The notes under the pieces were generated by a model. The model saw only the letters and a program-made list of their open reading frames with translations, had not been told where the DNA came from and ran no database searches. From Euptelea pleiosperma (lineage: Eukaryota > Streptophyta > Magnoliopsida > Ranunculales > Eupteleaceae): DNA of 64,000 bases. Location of the stretch: assembly GCA_035048495.1 (NCBI GenBank), contig CM068547.1, forward strand, positions 18,111,913-18,175,912, written 5' to 3'. Shown here piece by piece: positions 23,949-34,256 of the stretch (position 1 is the stretch's first letter; each line of letters begins with the position of its first letter). The position numbers were made by a program, and so were the translations under genes.

Positions 23949-24344
23949 GGAAAAAAAATGTAATAAGGTATACCTGAGACGTTTTCAAATGCGGAAGCAC
24001 GATTTTTGTTACTCACCGCTGTCATCTTGGTCCATTGACCGCATGGATGTTTATCCCACCCCTTGATGGATATACACACCTAAAATCACCTTGATTGGTA
24101 ATCTCTAACCATTTGATTTAAGTATTTCTTAAGGCATTCTTACAGCAGTTGAATTCAACCATTTTTTTTAGTACTAAAACCAACAGATAAAAATCATCAA
24201 ACAAGCTGATTTTTGGTATGAATATCTACTAAGGGGTGGACTAGACATCCATGCGGTCAGTAGGCTCAGATAGCAGCGGTGAGTAACAAAAATATGCTTT
24301 GGCATTTGAAAAAATCTCAAGTATACCATGTTACATCACGACCC
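23949..24344. mobile_element. Mutator-type MITE copy 1 with long terminal inverted repeats
   Basis: The left arm (ATGTAATAAGGTATACCTGAG, then TTTTTGTTACTCACCGCTG and CGCATGGATGTTTATCCCACC) is the reverse complement, with mismatches, of the right arm ending CATCACGACCC. Arms are about 120 bases. The flanks TACATGAAG and TAAATGAAT could be a decayed 9-base duplication. There is no coding capacity. It is a close relative of the copy at 27803. Confidence 0.7.
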
Positions 24345-24655
24345 TAAATGAATACCATAACGCACCGGCCAGTGGAGTGAGTCAGCAACGTACTGTAGCG
24401 CTCTTCATCCTGGAAGACAGGACCCTGATCAACCTTACCACAAGTCGACACTTAATCCAATCGCCCCCTGATCAATTCCTTCCCTTGGAAGGACAGAAGA
24501 GGCTACCACTACATTAGTTAAATATTCTGCTGTTCTACTCCGCTCTGCCACGCTGACATGACATCATAGCGTTCCAGCAATTTTCTTCTTGGTTGCGATG
24601 TAACAAGCTGTAGCTTAAGGCGAAAAAAACGTAAGCTAGCACCATATTTGTTAGG

Positions 24656-24886
24656 GTGGCGATGTAACAAGCTGTCGTCTGGCCTCACTAATCGCATGGA
24701 TGTTTAGCCCAACCCTTGGTGGATATTCACACCAAAAATCACCATGATTGGTAATCTCTAGTCATTAGATTTTAGTAATTTTTAAGGCGTGATTCTAGCC
24801 GTTGAATTCAACAATTGTTTTTAGTACTAATACCAACGGCTAAAAATTATCCAACAAACTGATTTTTGGTATGAAATTTTTGTACA
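24656..24886. mobile_element. Partial MITE related to copy 1
   Basis: It starts GCGATGTAACAAGCTGT, skips the outer arm, then continues ACTAATCGCATGGATGTTTAGCCCA through the shared core to CTGATTTTTGGTATGAAAT. The right arm is absent, so it is a truncated copy. Confidence 0.6.
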
Positions 24887-25194
24887 GAGGCCTTCATTCC
24901 TCTATAAAATGGATGACCCTTGTACCCCGTATTATAGATTTGACTAGATTTTTGTATCCAGCCTGAGGTGTGTGGTCTGAAGGCCATCGAGGTGCTAACC
25001 TTGTTGGGATGTCGGTGGGGCCACTGCCATGCGAAGGCGAGCTATGTCGCCACCAGTAGCTATCAAGATCTCCACGTGGTATCACACTACCACCAATGAA
25101 GCTTTTGGAATCTCTACCAAACAATCAACGAATAGTTTCTCATCACGTTACACCCATGTGACAAGTGTCAGATTTTGCCTTTTTAGGAATGACG

Positions 25195-27398
25195 TCATTT
25201 ATAATAGATGAGCAGGGTTTCCCGGACGAGTGAATCGAGAATATCTCGTTCGATCTCGACTACGATCGACTCGACCTCTTCAACGATTGGCAAGGTGCGC
25301 ACCTTAGCATCAGGCAAGTCTTTCTCGATCAGGATATCGATGTCCTGAAGGATCTGGCAATTGGCGGAAGGGAAGCTTCGAATTTCCGACCACAACTGTT
25401 GTAAAAGCTGACCCCCTTTGATCTCCTCCTTGTTGTGCACAAAAGGAACGCTGTTGAAGGAGGCGAGCCACGGTTTCATGTTAAGATACGGCTTGAGAAT
25501 GTCTACTAGAATCTCATTGATAAGATGAAATAGAAGTTTCCTGTTGCATCGATGACATAACTGACCGTCGTCTCTTTCTTTTTCGGTTGGAAATGAACGT
25601 TCGAGATGGTGGAAGATTGACGGGTGGAGAGGGTGAGATGGTGAGAACCATCTGTATCTGGTGAAATAAACATGCGTATCTCTGTCGATTCCCGTACTTT
25701 TGAGGATTCCACTTACGTACCGGAATTCCGCACCACTACCACTGCTGCCGTTGTCGAGAGCTGGCGTCGTTTGCTGCTGGTACGAACAACTAGATAACGG
25801 TGAGCTCCATTTTGAAGCTTGAGCTACCACTTGTGACTGTGTCAATCAAAATCACGTGCAATGTTAAACAGAATTCACGATAACAATTTTGAAGATTGGT
25901 GCTTGGTAATTACCATCGGTGTTTGAGATGACGATGGTGAGGGTTCTTTCTTTACGGGGATGACGAGGGATAATGGAGTTTTCTTGCATTTCTTGTCTGA
26001 GAGATTTGGATTTGCTTTTGCTGCTGCTGGTGATACACGAACACGAATACGCCCTTCTTTACGTTGAGTGAAGCGTTCGCAGATGGCTTTCTTGCATTTC
26101 TGTTGCCGCAACGGTTCCTGTTTGGGCTTGGCATGAACTTCTGTTGCCAATGACGATGGTTGTGATGGTAAGAGTGGGCGAGGTTTCGAGATGGGTCTCG
26201 GAGAATTGGAAGTTTGATCTTGGATGGCTGATTTTGAGGATGGTTTGCTCTTGGGCTCCAAGAATCTAACCCGGGCTGAACACAGCGTTTTTGCTCGCTT
26301 ACTTGGGCTCGATTCGTCTCCAATTTTTGGAAGTCCCCTTGGTTTCTTGGATTTTAGAATGAGTGCGTCTCCTTCCGTGGTGGGGTTGTTTCTGCTGTTG
26401 GTGGTATTTGTAATATCCAGACCCACTTTTCTACTAACACTTTCTTTTACCTGCTTCACTATCTGCCGAGCGTAGTGGCTGGGGCTACTGTTCTCTTCCT
26501 TTAATCTCCACTCTTTCTTTCTTGACTTAGTTGAAGGCGAGTAATCGAATTCCTCGGTTATCATGATCATGTTCACTTTGTTGCTTTGAAAAGAAAGTCT
26601 AGGATCTACATCTGATCTTCTCGCTGATGACATTCTCGGAGTGTCCGGCAACGAACGGGACCCTGTCATCATCTCGTACATCACTTCATTCTCCACGAAA
26701 TTACGGTTGTTGTTGTTGAATTTTGTACTTTGGAGCGGTTGATGAGATCGTAACTCTTGTTTTCTCTCTTGAGGGTAGTGTTTGCCTCGCGAATTTGGTT
26801 TTGCATGGATTGAAGAGGAGGGAGACAAACTTTCTGGTAAGATATCAAGACCCATCAAACGGGCTACAAGATTTGGAGTCTTTCCCACTCCACCTGGAGA
26901 GTTACTACTTTCTGAAGAAGATAATTCTTCCATCTGTAAAATATAAGACACAAGTTCATTGCTAATTGCTCATAAGAAACATGGTGAAAAAAGAAAAACG
27001 ACTGCCAGCAATTTAGAATTGCTAATTGCTCTATTTCCTTACTGGGATATCGAAGTCGTCATCTTTCATCGCTGATGATAATGGTACAGCTCCCTTGAGT
27101 CGACCCTCTTCTGACTCCGAACTATTTGTTGGAGCTTCTACACCTACATTATACCCATTAGGCACAAATTCATAAGAATAAAAAGAAAGAAAAATCTAGA
27201 GAGAGAGAGAGAGAGAGAGAGAGTACCTTTGAGGATAGTGGGGTCTTCTTGGAGGAAGGAATTGATCTTGGAGGAGGGTTGCTGCAATGCAAACGGAAAT
27301 TGATGGAAATCAAAGAGGTGAAGTAAGACACTCATACATCCAGAGCTGTCCCTCTCCCTTCTCCTCGTAGACCTACCCCAAGACCACTCTCTGCCCAT
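25195..27398 (-). CDS. TRM/LONGIFOLIA-like protein with DUF4378 (four exons, 644 residues)
   Basis: Exons on the minus strand are 27398-27227, 27143-27043, 26933-25914 and 25836-25195. All three introns are GT-AG and the phases join in frame (172+101+1020+642 bases, TGA stop at 25195). The product begins MGREWSWG and has GCMSVLLHLFDFHQF at residues 20-34. It has the VARLMGL motif at residues 114-120, a long basic and serine-rich low-complexity middle, and a DUF4378-like C-terminal domain from about residue 468 (EFRYVSGILKSTG, then LLFHLINEILVDIL and DIERDIL-like helices). Proteins of this family (TON1-recruiting-motif proteins, LONGIFOLIA) act on cortical microtubules and cell elongation. That role is family knowledge, not shown here. 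No frameshift or internal stop is visible. The subgroup within TRM is uncertain. It is the only clear host gene in the window, set between retrotransposon blocks with MITEs on both sides. Confidence 0.88.
27198..27222. repeat. (GA)n microsatellite in intron 1 of the TRM-like gene
   Basis: About twelve GA units, read as CT on the gene strand, begin four bases inside the exon 1 donor (AAAG/GTACTCTCTC). Length changes here would lie right beside the splice site. Confidence 0.9.
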
Positions 27399-27583
27399 AA
27401 CAAGGTTGGCTCTTTCTCCTATTTGGAGATGGGAACAAAAGATTAAAAGTGAAAAGAGCGAAATCAGAATGAAAAATACGTTTCAGTGAGAGAGTAGAAT
27501 CGAAAAGTTAAAGTTTACTACAGTGGGGAGCGGAAAAAGCGGATCCATGGAAAGGGACCGAGGAGGGCAGCATCGAAGGGTGG

Positions 27584-27591
27584 TATATTAT
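27584..27591 (-). promoter_or_regulatory. Possible TATA element of the TRM-like gene
   Basis: The minus strand reads ATAATATA about 190 bases upstream of the start codon, with CT/GA-rich sequence between. It is the best AT-rich candidate upstream, but weak. A MITE begins about 400 bases upstream of the start codon. Confidence 0.25.
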
Positions 27592-27802
27592 GATCTCTTT
27601 CTCACTCTCTATTACATCTCTAGTCTCCGACACCAAGACCCATCATCGGGAATTGAAATGCGGGGAAGAAATGTAGACCTATCCCCCACTCCCTCTCAAC
27701 AAGCTCGCTTTCACAAATTCACGATGCAATTCCCTCCCCCACCCCAGTGGCTTTTAAGGTTAGGAAGTTAATATGGATCAGCACCGTAACCTATTTAATG
27801 CT

Positions 27803-28171
27803 AGGAAAAAGATGTAACAAGGGATGCCTGAAACTTTTTCAAATGCGGAAGCGGGATTTTTGTTACTCACCGCTGTCATCTGGCCCCCTAACCCCATGGA
27901 TGTTTATCCCACCCCTTGGTGGATATGCACACCAAACATCACCCTGATTATCATTTTCAAGGCGTGCTTATAGCCATTGAATTCAACTATTGTTTTGAGG
28001 ACTAAAACCAACGGCTAAAAATCATCAAACAAGCTGTTTTTTATATTAATGTCTAATAAGGGGTGGGCTAAGCATCCATGCGGTCAGTGGGCCCAGATGG
28101 CAGCGGTGAGTAACCAAAATGTGCTTCCGCATTTGCAAAGATCTCAGGTATACCTTGTTACATCACGACCC
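27803..28171. mobile_element. Mutator-type MITE copy 2, upstream of the TRM-like gene
   Basis: The left arm (GATGTAACAAGGGATGCCTGAA … TTTTTGTTACTCACCGCTG … CCATGGATGTTTATCCCACC) mirrors the right arm (… GGTATACCTTGTTACATCACGACC). TTAATGCT flanks both sides (27795-27802 and 28172-28179), an 8-base duplication consistent with Mutator-like transposition. The core is shared with copies at 23949 and 28454. Confidence 0.8.
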
Positions 28172-28453
28172 TTAATGCTGTCCATCATATGAACGATGGT
28201 CTCATGGACATGGGTCCATGGATATGTTGTCATGGTGCACAGATGTGTTTTAAGTTTTACTTATTATTTTATTTAAGGCATAAATTAATGACACCTCTAT
28301 GCAGCATGACAACGTTCATGGACTCCAGTTCATGTGATCATTACTCCATAAAGAACCAAAGGACACAGAATGGAAACTGTGGCGTGCTCCCTCGGATTCA
28401 TGCTTTAGTTACGAAAAAATATTTGCCGTCGTCGTATGTACTTCCTTGGAGTA

Positions 28454-28847
28454 GGAAAAATTTTAGATGCAGAGGACTTTGGATGCAGTCCATGCAGAGG
28501 GGTCTCGTGGAACATGGCTCATTTTTTGGGGCCACTAACCGCATGGATGTGTACCCCACCCCTAGGTGGATATGTATACGAAAACATAGTCACATTGATT
28601 TTATCTAGCCATAGATTTTAGTACTTTTGTAAGATTGATTCTAACCGTTGGATTCAAGCATGCTTTTTGCCTATCTTTTGGACACTTAATCCAATGGCTA
28701 CAAAATATCAACCAAGCTGATTTTTAGTATGCATATACACCAAGGTGTGGGCTACACATCCATGCGGTTAGCGGGCCCCAAAAAATGAGCCATGTAGGGT
28801 CACAAGACCCCTCTGCATCCAAAGTCCTCTGCATCTAAATTTTTTCC
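28454..28847. mobile_element. Mutator-type MITE copy 3, with different terminal repeats
   Basis: The terminal repeats GGAAAAATTTTAGATGCAGA… and its reverse partner are flanked by a perfect 9-base duplication, CTTGGAGTA (28445-28453 and 28848-28856). The outer arms, about 80 bases, are unrelated to copies 1 and 2. The next block (CTAACCGCATGGATGTGTA-CCCCACCCC) and the core (GCTGATTTTTAGTATG) are the same family. Non-coding. Confidence 0.85.
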
Positions 28848-28856
28848 CTTGGAGTA

Positions 28857-29267
28857 GACCTTAACAACGGTTTACAACTCATATTGTTGGACCCACCCAA
28901 TCAAATATATGACTCCATTCCATGATCATATTCGTCCATTTGGTATATACCTTTCGTCTTTGTCACTTATCCATAGATTGTACGGTTATGATTGACTGAT
29001 GGGTAATTTAGTGGTTAGCAGCATTAGGACAATGGAGCGATAAATTTTACCTGCAAGTGGAAAACAGAACTAAATTTCCAATTTTTGGTCAGTTCCGATC
29101 CATCTCAATCACTAAACCCTGTATAGTTGACAGGAACCCATGACAGCCTATGTTTTCAAATTTTTGAAAACGAAACGTTTTTCAAAACAATTTTATGATC
29201 AGGGTTTTCTAAATTTTCTCATTTTACTATTTTTGAATGGAGTAGAGGATCTGAATTCGAGCACGAC
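28857..29267. other. Intergenic sequence, nothing recognised
   Basis: AT-rich, with stops in all frames. I see no gene, RNA or repeat that I can support. Confidence 0.5.
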
Positions 29268-29563
29268 TTTGAAGCCACCCTCCCAAAATACCACGTGGAC
29301 CACTATTTAGGGCCCACGACTTTATGGATGTTTGGTCCACCTCTTGATGATATTTAGATCAGAAGTTGTTGTAATTGATGACGTCTATCAGTTGGACTTC
29401 AAATTTTAATATCTCGATTTCTAACCATTGGATTTGAACATTTTTTCATACTAAAATTTAATATCATCGATGGAGATTATTTGTGCTATGTAGGTCCACC
29501 AAGAAGAGGAACAAACATCAAAAAGGTCAGTGGGCACTTAAGCGTGCTCCACGTGGCTTCAAA
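29268..29563. mobile_element. Possible fourth, more diverged MITE
   Basis: TTTGAAGCCAC at the left end and GTGGCTTCAAA at the right end are inverted. Inner arms also pair (TTTATGGATGTTTGGTCCACC with GGTCCACCAAGAAG…AACATCAAAAAGG). The core has the ACCATTGGATTTGAACA type of sequence seen in copies 1-3. I could not fix a flanking duplication. Confidence 0.5.
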
Positions 29564-30396
29564 CATTAAAAAGGTCAGTTGTGCTGTTTAATTCTACCAC
29601 AAAAGTAGAGAATTGCCATTCACCAACTAAAAGACTGTTTACAACTTCTGAACTGTGATAATGGCATGAGGCTGATTGGTCCTGAATTCTTATCATAGAT
29701 TTGGGGCCTAGATAATAGAACTGAGTAGGGGTTGGCACAAATATTTAACCATGGTTAAGGTAAAGTTTTGGCGTTGGATGACAACCGTGAAATAATCACA
29801 TGGACTGGGGTCTATGGACCTTGTCATGCTGCACAGTTGTGTCATTGACAACTAAGTTTGACAACCATTTGGCGGACCCACATAGAAGATGAATCAATGG
29901 CTGATTTTTGGAAGATGAATCCACCCTTAGAAATCACTAATCAAATATCCATACGGAGAGTAGTATCTAAGAGTGTGCCACGTGAATCATGGCACCCGTC
30001 ATCATCAAGGTTGATGAGAACGTTGATGACAGAAGTCCGTCCTCGAATATTTATTCCCTAAAGACGAAGGAGTACTATTTGAAATTCAAAGTTTGTTGAT
30101 GACATGGTATTGATTTAATGAGCAGCATATTATCGTGAGTAAAGTGGAATCAGATGAGTACACTGGAATAGCAGCTAACCATAGCGTAGACAGTAGAGCA
30201 GCAGAGGATGGGTGTTCTTTTTAAGTTCGTTTTTCCCTTTTTGGTAATTTCCTTGTTTAAAGGTGGAGGAGCGTCTGCTACTGTAGACTTGGGCTTGTCT
30301 TCGCATCCCTTTTTGAAACCAAAGACAACTCGATCACTTGGTCAGTTGGTCCCATGAAAGAGGACTTCTCAACATACATTTTACTTTTGCAAAGGA
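29564..30396. other. Intergenic sequence, no gene recognised
   Basis: AT-rich. 29870-29945 (GGCGGACCCACATAGAAGATGAATCAATGGCTGATTTTTGG-like, in pieces) resembles the subterminal part of the MITE at 30406, so it may be a fragment of one. Nothing else is supported. Confidence 0.4.
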
Positions 30397-30405
30397 AAAA
30401 ACTTC

Positions 30406-30763
30406 GGGTCGGGATCGGGGGACCCCCTTTTTTACCCCCATTTTTGACACCCATTTTTGTCGTACCCACATGGAAGGTTAATCAATGGTTGATTTTTGGT
30501 GAGGAGATCATCCTCATAAAAATTCAAATCATTCTGATATTCATAGACTGGTTTAGAAGCTGAAGAATTATGGACCGTCGATTTTTACCGCGTAATTTGA
30601 AAACCACATTTGATGGAGTTCGAAATTTCAGAATGAACCGATTTTTGTTGGGGTGATCTATATGGTGAGGAGATCATCCCCACCAAAAATTAGCCATTGA
30701 TTCCTCTTCTATGTGGGTATGCCAAAATGGGTGTCAAAAATGGGGGTCCCCCGAGCCCGACCC
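30406..30763. mobile_element. Mutator-type MITE with GGGTCGGG termini
   Basis: The left arm starts GGGTCGGGATCGGGGGACCC and the right arm ends GGGTCCCCCGAGCCCGACCC. Pairing continues through CCCCCATTTTTGACACCCAT, GTACCCACAT and GGTGAGGAGATCATCC, about 110 bases per arm. A perfect 9-base duplication AAAAACTTC flanks it (30397-30405 and 30764-30772). It is a different family from the other MITEs in the island. Confidence 0.88.
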
Positions 30764-30772
30764 AAAAACTTC

Positions 30773-31372
30773 ATACGGAACTCATGCAACCAAGTGGGTT
30801 TTCTATGTACGTACATAATACATTTTTTTACCTAATACTTTGAAAGACAAATTCTAGGATCTAATGGACTTTCCGACTATAGTCCTATTTTGTAGAAATT
30901 GTGTGGATGCCATATATAACGACTTAATCTCGGTTGTATACATGTCACTACACATATTAACAAAATCAGATGCGTGGGAAGGCACGTGACACCTGGACCC
31001 CCTACTTAAGGAACCCAATTAATAAAGTATTTTTTTTTATTTTTTTTTAATATTTCAGCGAGATTTCATGCTAATCTACAGCCATGCTGACGTGGCACAA
31101 ATCACGTTGAGTCAGCACAATAGTGCATCCATGCAAACGTAAACCTTCTACAAATTGGCTAAAGCCAATAATCATAAGAGGTATGAAGATAGCCCAACTC
31201 CTCTAAAGCTGGACTCCCTTCAAATGGCTGTATGTGCCAAAAAAGTGACAACCCTGACAGCCATCCACGTGTCTCTCAAGATCTACACAATAAGGGAAAA
31301 AGCATCCAACAGTTGGCAAGTCCGAGTACTACCTCTCAAATTAGACATGTCGAGAACCGTGACCTTTACGCC
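30773..31372. other. Intergenic sequence up to the copia element
   Basis: AT-rich with no supported gene. An open frame from 31155 crosses into the copia LTR at 31373 and has no recognisable motif, so I do not call it. Confidence 0.45.
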
Positions 31373-31716
31373 TGAAATTCACCGGTCCGTTCTCTTTAAC
31401 TCAAAATATCTAGAAGGGGGGGTTGATTAGGTATTTAAAATTAATTATACCTACACAGTTTTACTGGTCGATGGTAAGGGAATAAAATCGCATGCCTTGA
31501 TTGTTTGATAAAAGATTATCACAACCGACTCAAATCAAATATACATCTGTGGTATATTGTCTTTTTGTCGTTTGATCTAATCAAGATAGATTGCGGAATA
31601 CAAATAAACAATCACACAAGACAAGAGATTTTTACGTGGAAACCTTAGCCAAGGAAAAACCACGGGACCACGTCCAGACGAAAAGTATCACTAACTGAAA
31701 AGTTAAACGAAACAAA
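31373..31716 (-). repeat. Copia 3' LTR, first plus-strand part
   Basis: It runs from TGAAATTCACCGGTCCGTTC to the GGTTA target site, matching 40776-41122 of the other LTR. Solo LTR 8 interrupts it. Confidence 0.85.
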
Positions 31717-31721
31717 GGTTA

Positions 31722-34256
31722 TGAAAGTAGGGTTTTTCCGTGTCGTCGAATCGGAAACCCTAACTTCAACACATTTTGTAATTATCCGAGATTAAATTCC
31801 TGCAAAATATGGAGATTCTTGTATAGGGATTCGTGTCGGATATCGTATCGTCACTCGGGGGTTAGAGAATGCGCATTAAAGATCATACAATGACGGATTT
31901 TTCTACAAAAATGCTATTAAAGATGATGGAGAGGTGAAAATGATGATCACGGGATTAAAACATGATTGATTTTATGAATTTTTAGAGAGAGAAAAGACTA
32001 AAAGAAATCCTACTAACATGAAGACCACAAACAACCTATGAAATCAAATCAACACTTTCATTAAACTAATATCCTCAAATAAAAAAAAATTCAACTAATA
32101 ACAAAATAAAATGAATAGGAAATTCATTCAAACGGGAAAGTCGATTACACGCCTTGAAGTAAATCAAATAAAACTATGCTAAAAACAAAACAATCTTACC
32201 TAATGGAGATGAATGGAGCAATTGGTGGTTCCTACCACATTCAAGCCAATGGAAAGGATGGATGGGGGGATGGTAAGCGATGGAGGCTGCAACTATTTTG
32301 CTTTGGGTGGTAGAAGATGTGGACTGGTGTGGGCGTTGAGACGGTGATGATGGAGTTCGGTGGTGCGTGCGATGGCTTGGTGCAACAACGAAGAAGGAGA
32401 TGAGGAAAAGGGGGGGAAGCTGTCGTGCACACCAGTAGGTAGGAGGCTGTGGCTGGTTTGATGGTGGACGGCTGGGGCAAGGCTGTGGAGGCGGTGAAGG
32501 AGATGGAGGAGAAGGGCCACGGTTTGGACAGGTGAGCTCCTCTTTCCACTCTTCTCCTCTTCTTTCCTCTTTTCTTCTTCTTTTTTTTGTTATTTTTCTT
32601 TTTTTGGTTTTTTTTTTTTTCTGTGTTTTCTTTGTAGCAGCAGCTAGGAAGGGGGACGGTGGAGCTTTGATGGATGAGGACGATGGGTGCTGGAGCATGG
32701 AGATGATGCAGACCGTGAGTTTTGGAAGAGAAAGGGGTGGCTGTTGGATTGGGGCGTGAATGAGAGAGAGATTGGAGGATGACGGTGGCAGTGGGTTGAA
32801 GAACCTCGCACCAGCAGCGTGGAGGGTTGAGAGGGATGGACGCTGGTGGTGGCTGGAGTTGCAGAGGCAGGCGGTCGTGGAGGACAACCAGTAGGAGGCA
32901 TTGCAGCAAACGCTAGGACCTGCAACTCGAAGTTGCAGGTTTTTCCACTTTAATGGAGAAGGGAGGTTGTGCTGTCCGTTGGGCAACAGCAGCAAGGGAG
33001 AGAGGCGGACTGGATTTGTTGGGGGGCGGTACGAGATGGAGAAGGAAGAGGGAATGACCGTGGGATGATGGCAGATCGCCGAGTGCTGCAACTCCGGCGA
33101 AATAAAAAAAAAAGATGAAGAAGATGAAAGAGAAGATGAAGAAAAAGAGGAGAATGGGGCTAAGGGCGAAGGGGAAGAGGGAGCTGGTTTTGGGGGAAGG
33201 ATTCGAAGAGAATGGAGGGGGATTAGGGTTCCAAAGAACCCTTCTCCTTCCCCTTTTAAAGCTCCCTAGTTTCCATTAATGGAAATTAAGGAATTTTTGA
33301 AATAAAAAAAAAAAAATTTTTTTTTAAGTAAAACACTACTTTTCTTTGGGGAATGTCCCCATTTAGTGGACCCCCCATTTTTCAAAATTTAATTAAAATT
33401 ATTTTGAAATTCACGGGGTCCACTAACTGGTCGGACAGCGGGTCGATGATGATGGGCCCGGCTACTGGCCCACATGGATTGATGATGTCCATCGTCTCAC
33501 AAGATGATGGGACCCAGATTGGTAGATCGACGGATCTAGAGAGATCCAATGGTCCGATTGAAGATCCAACGGTCCGATGGAAGATCCAACGGTCAGAAAG
33601 CTAAGGGAGATGAGATAGAGCCGATGGGCAGGAGTTCTGGGGTTAGGTCAGTAGATTCGAGGACCGAGAGATGAAGAGAGAGAGAGAGAATAAGGAGAGA
33701 TGAGAGAGAAAGTATCAGAAAATGGAGATAAAAGTATTGGCAGAGGGTCTGGAACCCTGGTCTTTACTGTGACCATCCTCACGCTTCTCCAGTAGAGTAG
33801 ACTATCATTCCTCGCTGACTCATGTGGCTTTAAACGCTTTGGTCCGTCTTTTGGTCATTGGCTCTCCTACTCTCTTCGTTCTTTGGGCCGACTTTTTGAT
33901 CCTCTTATTAAGCCCATATTTGGCCCATATCTTCTAGTTATAGCATGTGGGCTCTTTAAGCTTTTATAATGGGCTTTCCTGATCGATGTGGGCTCGTAAG
34001 TCTCGAGAATTGTCCCATCGGGTTTCCTGCGAGAGAAGAAGCGCGTAATGAGACTCTATCAGAATGACTTCATGTCTAGACTTCCAAAAATATGTTTAAT
34101 GCATGCAAATATATCATTTCGTCCAGAAAAGTGTGTTCTACGCAACAAAAGAGACTCTTACGTAGAAAAGTAGATAAATAGAGCATTTTAACGTAGGAGA
34201 ATGCAATAACGCTAAAAGGATAATTGCTTAAAATAAGCACTTTTGAGCGAATATCA
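31722..34256 (-). repeat. Athila-family solo LTR 8 (minus strand), nested in the copia 3' LTR
   Basis: TGAAAGTAGGG at the left and GCGAATATCA at the right, flanked by a perfect duplication GGTTA (31717-31721 and 34257-34261). The second copia LTR has AAAGGTTACCTA uninterrupted at the same place (41116 onward), which proves the insertion. At 2535 bases it is of the complete element's subgroup, with a short TTTCCATTAATGGAAA palindrome (33270-33285) and the GGGCCCGGCTACTGGCCCAC block. CCTGCAACTC/GAAGTTGCAGG at about 32919-32940 is an outward-arranged version of the recurring inverted repeat. Confidence 0.93.

Larger units (their letters stand above)
23733..25194. other. Gene-island flank downstream of the TRM-like gene
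   Basis: Single-copy-looking sequence apart from one MITE (23949-24344) and a partial relative (24656-24886). GGCGATGTAACAAGCTGT occurs twice as a direct repeat, around 24592 and 24657. I see no further coding sequence. Confidence 0.5.

Noticed and set aside
31155..31430. A small plus-strand gene before the copia element
   Set aside because: The frame runs across the LTR border at 31373 and has no motif.
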